Shown: in pieces, positions 5,687 through 7,483 of the stretch
Layout: every line of letters starts with the position of its first letter
Numbering within the stretch: position 1 is the stretch's first letter
NCBI GenBank assembly: GCA_036271855.1
Contig: DATAZV010000387.1
Coordinates: 1 to 7,483, forward strand
DNA length: 7,483 bases
Reading direction: 5' to 3'
Origin: JAQGMJ01 sp036271855
GTDB taxonomy: Bacteria > Pseudomonadota > Gammaproteobacteria > Burkholderiales > JAEUOS01
The notes under the pieces: model-generated
Seen by the model: only the letters and a program-made list of their open reading frames with translations
Databases searched by the model: none
Told to the model about the DNA's origin: nothing
Position numbers and translations under genes: made by a program

Positions 5687-5762
5687 TGGCAGCCGTGGCA
5701 GGATTCGAACCGGCGTACACGCTTTCAAAGAGCGCTGTCTGAGACCTCTCGACTACACGACC
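5687..5762 (-). tRNA. tRNA-Gln(UUG)
   Basis: Acceptor GGTCGTG/CACGGCT pairs with two wobbles; G73 and CCA are encoded. Anticodon stem GCGCT/AGCGT with loop CTTTGAA gives UUG, reading CAA. The D-loop is long (about 11 bases), the T-stem has a C-T mismatch at 51-63, and the variable loop is four bases. Confidence 0.9.
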
Positions 5763-5770
5763 ATTATGTT

Positions 5771-5848
5771 TGGAGCCCACGGCATGGATTCGAACCTGCG
5801 ACCTGCCGTTTACAAAACGGCTGCTCTCACCTGCTGAGCTACGCGGGC
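5771..5848 (-). tRNA. tRNA-Thr(UGU) with bulged T-stem
   Basis: Acceptor GCCCGCG/CGTGGGC, U73 and CCA. Anticodon stem GCCGT/ACGGC with loop TTTGTAA gives UGU (Thr). The T-stem pairs GCAGG with CC-A-TGC: an extra A bulges after the second base of the 3' strand. The same lesion occurs in tRNA-Ser(UGA) of this array. Confidence 0.9.
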
Positions 5849-5872
5849 TTGTGAAACAGGAACAACAAAGGG

Positions 5873-5993
5873 TCACGCACTCCAGCTTGCACCACCGCGC
5901 CCGGGGAGGAGTACCGGCGCGTCCGCCAAGACCATTCTTCGGATCTCATTTGTGCAATGCGTGCTTTCAGGGTCTTCATGCCGGAGTGCGTGA
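5873..5993 (-). ncRNA. Possible 121-nt structured RNA closed by a perfect 11-bp helix
   Basis: The spacer between tRNA-Glu and tRNA-Thr is bounded by TCACGCACTCC (minus, plus 5983-5993) and its exact complement (5873-5883). Inside, three more helices are possible: 5896-5901 with 5916-5921 (6 bp plus 2 after a bulge), 5928-5933 with 5971-5976 (6 bp), and 5887-5892 with 5952-5957 (6 bp). The last two cross, so together they would make a pseudoknot. The region should be cut out of the tRNA precursor by tRNA processing. It could also be a small inverted-repeat element, but I see no target duplication. A 46-codon frame from 5979 lacks a ribosome site. Confidence 0.4.
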
Positions 5994-5994
5994 T

Positions 5995-6069
5995 TGGTAA
6001 ACCGTATGGGAGTCGAGCCCATCTGGGGAGATTGAAAGTCTCCTGACCTCACCCGAAGTCGAACGGTTC
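5995..6069 (-). tRNA. tRNA-Glu(UUC)
   Basis: Acceptor GAACCGT/ACGGTTT (G1-U72 wobble), A73 and CCA. Anticodon stem GGAGA/TCTCC with loop CTTTCAA gives UUC. T-stem ATGGG/CCCAT is perfect, but the T-loop is CTCGACT, with C at position 54 in place of T. The variable loop is four bases. Confidence 0.91.
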
Positions 6070-6113
6070 AAATGGTTCGGCAAAAGCGTGAGTTCACCTT
6101 TGCTCGTTTGTAT

Positions 6114-6190
6114 TGGTAGAGACGGTGGGATTCCAACCCACAACTTCCCGCTTGCAGGGCGGGCACTCTGGCGAGTTGAGTTACGTCCCC
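6114..6190 (-). tRNA. tRNA-Ala(UGC) with C33 and a swapped 19-56 pair
   Basis: The acceptor GGGGACG/CGTCTCT contains G3-U70, the key alanine identity pair, with A73 and CCA. Anticodon stem CCCGC/GCGGG is perfect; loop CCTGCAA (plus 6152-6158) gives UGC but has C33 in place of U33. The T-loop is TTGGAAT, with G56 where C56 is near-universal, and the D-loop AACTCGCCA lacks the usual GG and offers G18 then C19, so C19-G56 could replace G19-C56. The identity elements and perfect stems argue for a functional tRNA. Confidence 0.87.
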
Positions 6191-6373
6191 GTTGTTGCTT
6201 GGGTATTCATTGCCGGTGGCGTCCGGCTTCTTGCACTTCAAACTTTCGGAAGGAAGAACGCTTGCCGCGCGCGCAGTGGTCTGGATTCCCGCGCCGCCTA
6301 TCTGGCGACTGCGGGCTTTTCAGCGCGGACGACTTCTTCGTTTACGGGTGAAGCAGCCCGGGTCTGGTGGGTT
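6191..6373. other. 183-base spacer, no gene seen
   Basis: This interval separates tRNA-Met from tRNA-Ala. I see no coding frame with a start and ribosome site and no tRNA fold. It contains short hairpins: GCCGG/CCGGC, a nested CCCGC/GCGGG around CGCC/GGCG, and CGGGCT/AGCCCG. It may be a processed leader or spacer RNA, or the remains of lost tRNA genes. Confidence 0.4.
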
Positions 6374-6460
6374 TGGTTGCGGGAGGCCGATTCGAACGGC
6401 CCGGGTCTTTCGACTCGAGGATATGAACCTCGTGCGCTGCCAACTACGCTCTATCCCGCA
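6374..6460 (-). tRNA. tRNA with CAU anticodon (Met or Ile2) and a 14-base variable arm
   Basis: Acceptor TGCGGGA/TCCCGCA is perfect, with A73 and CCA. Anticodon stem CGAGG/CCTCG with loop TTCATAT gives CAU. T-stem GGCCG/CGGCC is perfect. Between anticodon and T-stems lie 14 bases (plus 6402-6415) that can fold as GTC-GAAA-GAC, a GNRA-capped mini-stem, so the tRNA is class II-like. Normal tRNA-Met has a short variable loop. The paired U1-A72 speaks against an initiator. A CAU tRNA could also be Ile2 if C34 is converted to lysidine. Confidence 0.85.
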
Positions 6461-6467
6461 TTTGTAC

Positions 6468-6543
6468 TGGTGCACCTCCCAGGTATCGAGCCTGGCTCTC
6501 CTGCTCTTCAGGCAGGCGCTGTCACCTGATCAGCTTGAGGTGC
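6468..6543 (-). tRNA. tRNA-Phe(GAA)
   Basis: Acceptor GCACCTC/GAGGTGC, D-stem GCTG/CAGC, anticodon stem CCTGC/GCAGG and T-stem CCAGG/CCTGG are all perfect. Loop CTGAAGA gives GAA. A73 and CCA are present. Position 8 is A in place of the conserved U, and the T-loop is CTCGATA with C54. The variable loop is four bases. Confidence 0.91.
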
Positions 6544-6552
6544 ATTTCCCTC

Positions 6553-6628
6553 TGGCGCCACGTAAGGGTTTCGATCCCTTCACCTCCTGATTGACAATCA
6601 GGCGCTCTCCCGACTGAGCTAACGCGGC
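6553..6628 (-). tRNA. tRNA-Asp(GUC)
   Basis: Acceptor GCCGCGT/ACGTGGC (one wobble), G73 (an Asp identity base) and CCA. Anticodon stem CCTGA/TCAGG with loop TTGTCAA gives GUC. T-stem AAGGG/CCCTT is perfect; the T-loop ATCGAAA has A54 while A58 is kept. Confidence 0.93.
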
Positions 6629-6639
6629 GTTGCAATTAC

Positions 6640-6716
6640 TGGTTGGCGCGGTGGGACTTGAACCCACAACTCCCTGGTTAAAAGCCAGGTACTCTGATCC
6701 GTTGAGTTACACGCCA
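6640..6716 (-). tRNA. tRNA-Lys(UUU)
   Basis: Acceptor TGGCGTG/CGCGCCA, A73 and CCA. Anticodon stem CCTGG/CCAGG with loop CTTTTAA gives UUU. T-stem GTGGG/CCCAC encloses TTCAAGT. Its D-arm (ACTC, 9-base loop, GAGT) is nearly the same as in tRNA-Arg(ACG) and the atypical tRNA at 5218-5301. Confidence 0.94.
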
Positions 6717-6735
6717 ATTAAGTTTTGTAGATATG

Positions 6736-6827
6736 TGGCGGAAGCGGGGTCGATTCGAACGCCCAAGGCCCTTTCGGGCTCGCACGGTTTTCAAGACCGG
6801 TACCGTCGCCAATCGGTTTGCGCTTCC
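6736..6827 (-). tRNA. tRNA-Ser(UGA) with bulged T-stem
   Basis: Class II tRNA: acceptor GGAAGCG/CGCTTCC perfect, G73, CCA, and a long variable arm that includes GCCC-GAAA-GGGC. Anticodon stem CCGGT/ACCGT (one C-T mismatch) with loop CTTGAAA gives UGA, reading UCA. The T-stem pairs GGGCG with CG-A-CCC, again with one bulged A (plus 6750). Position 8 is C in place of U. Confidence 0.9.
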
Positions 6828-6832
6828 TGTGT

Positions 6833-6909
6833 TGGTGCGTCCGGCACGATTTGAACGTGCAGCTTCCGGCTTCGTAGACCGGCACTCTGATCCATTGAGT
6901 TACGGACGC
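6833..6909 (-). tRNA. tRNA-Arg(ACG)
   Basis: Acceptor GCGTCCG/CGGACGC, T-stem GCACG/CGTGC and most of the anticodon stem CCGGT/GCCGG pair well (the innermost is T-G). Loop CTACGAA gives ACG, which in bacteria is edited to ICG by TadA to read CGU, CGC and CGA. A73 and CCA are present. Confidence 0.94.
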
Positions 6910-6914
6910 GTATT

Positions 6915-7011
6915 TGGTGCGGGCGACACCTTATTTAAACCGAGCGAACCTGCGTCATCGCGCATTTGCGCGACCTGAAGACCGCTACCTGAGCCATTCG
7001 GTCACACCCGC
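6915..7011 (-). tRNA. Atypical class II tRNA: 22-base T-loop, short anticodon loop
   Basis: Acceptor GCGGGTG/CGCCCGC (one wobble), A73 and CCA. D-stem ACC/GGT holds a loop with GG. The anticodon arm GCGGT/GTCGC leaves only six bases, CTTCAG (plus 6975-6980). Counted from the 5' side the anticodon would be UCA, which reads UGA stop; counted from the 3' side it would be CAG (Leu). A CGCGC-AAAT-GCGCG hairpin follows and competes with the anticodon stem. The T-stem is weak (ACGC/GTGT) around about 22 bases that still contain GGTTCG. It is a tRNA relative; function is uncertain. Confidence 0.55.
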
Positions 7012-7037
7012 TGGTTTTTCGTGGCCCTTTCCACAAG

Positions 7038-7066
7038 AAATCGACTGGCTCCGCCAGCGATTTTTT
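7038..7066 (+). terminator. Hairpin with T-run (terminator-like)
   Basis: AAATCG-A-CTGGC, a 3-base loop, then GCCAG-CGATTT forms an 11-bp stem with one bulge, and six T follow on the plus strand. Read on the minus strand it is followed by TTTCTT, so it might act both ways. No plus-strand gene lies upstream in the window. On the minus strand it sits between tRNA-Gly and the atypical class II tRNA and could split the array into two transcripts. Confidence 0.5.
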
Positions 7067-7077
7067 GCAGATCAGGC

Positions 7078-7107
7078 CGGACAAAAGTAGGTTTGTACTT
7101 TTGTCCG
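7078..7107. repeat. Perfect 12-bp inverted repeat
   Basis: Bases 7078-7089 are exactly complementary to 7096-7107, around a 6-base loop. The stem is AT-rich in its upper part, unlike its surroundings. It lies eight bases beyond the CCA of tRNA-Gly on the minus strand. It could be an operator, a processing signal or part of a terminator pair with the neighbouring hairpin. Confidence 0.6.
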
Positions 7108-7114
7108 AATGTTT

Positions 7115-7190
7115 TGGAGCGGACAGCCGGCAACGATCCGGCACCTGCGACACTGGCGGTGTCGCTCTCTGCCAATTAAGTTATGTCCGC
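7115..7190 (-). tRNA. tRNA-Gly(GCC) with C33 and A54/U58
   Basis: Acceptor GCGGACA/TGTCCGC is perfect, with U73 (the bacterial Gly discriminator) and CCA. Anticodon stem CGACA/TGTCG is perfect; loop CCGCCAG (plus 7153-7159) gives GCC but has C33, and C32 could pair with G38. T-stem GCCGG/CCGGC is perfect, with T-loop ATCGTTG carrying A54 and U58 as in tRNA-Val of this array. The D-stem is weak (A10-A25 mismatch). Confidence 0.85.
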
Positions 7191-7193
7191 TCA

Positions 7194-7232
7194 AGCAAAG
7201 TCCGGCAGCAGTTGCCCACTGCCGGATTTGCT
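7194..7232. repeat. Long stem-loop 5' of tRNA-Gly
   Basis: Bases 7194-7199 plus 7201-7208 pair with 7219-7232: 14 bp with one bulged G and a 10-base loop. It lies three bases before the 5' end of tRNA-Gly on the minus strand, so in the precursor it would stand next to the RNase P cut. The remaining spacer to 7310 shows only a short CCAGG/CCTGG pairing. Confidence 0.6.
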
Positions 7233-7310
7233 CAAACCATATTCCAGGTTGTTAAAGATCTACGCCTGGCGTCCATTGACACCCGGCGGCGGTTTGACCC
7301 GCGGTAAAAC

Positions 7311-7398
7311 TGGTACGCGGCCCCGGAGTCGAACCGGGACTGCCCGTTGGGGCTCCTGCTTCTGAGGCAGGCGGGTTTGCCTATTCCCCTAGCCGCGC
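7311..7398 (-). tRNA. tRNA-Leu(CAG)
   Basis: Class II tRNA: acceptor GCGCGGC/GCCGCGT (G1-U72), A73 and CCA. Anticodon stem CCTGC/GCAGG with loop CTCAGAA gives CAG, reading CUG. Variable arm GCCC...GGGC and T-stem CCCGG/CCGGG with loop TTCGACT are canonical. Confidence 0.94.
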
Positions 7399-7420
7399 AT
7401 AAAGCGGTACAGCAAAAATC

Positions 7421-7483
7421 TGGTGCGTCGTGATGGATTCGAACCACCGGTGCTCTACAGAGCCTCTGATTTACAGTCAGGTG
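7421..7483 (-). tRNA. tRNA-Tyr(GUA), cut by the window edge
   Basis: The visible part holds CCA, A73, the 3' acceptor strand, T-arm (GGTGG, TTCGAAT, CCATC), a variable arm with CTC...GAG and the anticodon arm. Loop CTGTAAA gives GUA. Bacterial tRNA-Tyr is class II, which fits the long variable arm. The D-arm and 5' end lie outside the window, so the array continues to the right. Confidence 0.9.

Noticed and set aside
5401..5742. Plus-strand open frame of 113 codons across several tRNAs
   Set aside because: It is the antisense reading of tRNA-Asn, tRNA-His, tRNA-Cys and part of tRNA-Gln. Repeated motifs such as GLEPAR and GFEPAY come from the complement of the conserved T-arm, a well-known source of false proteins.
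5839..5979. Minus-strand 46-codon frame (begins MKTLKARIAQM) in the spacer before tRNA-Thr
   Set aside because: No ribosome site precedes the ATG and the stop lies inside tRNA-Thr. The start lies directly beside one arm of the 11-bp inverted repeat, so RNA structure explains the region better.
6113..6529. Plus-strand open frames between 6088 and 6590
   Set aside because: They run antisense through tRNA-Glu, -Ala, -Met and -Phe without a ribosome site or recognisable domain; the tRNA folds explain the sequence.

Overview
The window is GC-rich and looks like a proteobacterial chromosome, probably betaproteobacterial (Burkholderiales or Oxalobacteraceae). That placement rests on the style of the protein genes and is an inference; I cannot name a genus. 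Its main content is an unusually dense tRNA array on the minus strand. I can fold 26 tRNA or tRNA-like loci, from tRNA-Tyr (cut by the right edge) to a degenerate tRNA-Asn near the left edge. Nearly all encode their own CCA end. By anticodon the set covers all 20 standard amino acids, with two loci each for Ser, Arg and Asn, plus three loci whose anticodon cannot be read with confidence.

Layout, left to right in plus coordinates. A stem-loop lies at 30-59. tRNA-Asn(AUU) and an atypical tRNA with a six-base anticodon loop occupy 103-251. A minus-strand HNH nuclease gene lies at 415-978. A plus-strand membrane sterol desaturase/fatty acid hydroxylase family gene (1183-2319) converges on tRNA-Val. 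A 77-codon minus-strand gene sits inside the tRNA operon between tRNA-Ile and tRNA-Val. Then come tRNA-Pro and tRNA-Arg(UCU), and a plus-strand 712-residue FUSC-family membrane protein (2969-5107) that converges on tRNA-Ser(GCU). From 5111 to the right edge there is only tRNA array: 20 loci, with four spacers that hold strong inverted repeats or a possible structured RNA.

The two plus-strand membrane protein genes look like ordinary chromosomal genes set between tRNA blocks, with only a few bases between their stop codons and the tRNA 3' ends. The minus-strand genes are positioned to be co-transcribed with the tRNAs.

The most interesting signal is how far many of these tRNAs depart from consensus while keeping good helices, CCA and identity elements. 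Examples are C33 in place of U33 in three tRNAs, three six-base anticodon loops, A54/U58 in place of T54/A58 in two tRNAs, a C19/G56 swap of the G19-C56 tertiary pair, T-loops enlarged to about 18 and 22 bases, a Met-anticodon tRNA with a 14-base variable arm, and bulged A in two T-stems. Several changes look compensatory, which argues against simple decay. A complete auxiliary tRNA set with altered anticodon loops would suit a phage- or element-derived array that supplements translation or resists anticodon nucleases; that function is inference. Assembly error and pseudogene decay remain alternatives for the single-base indels.
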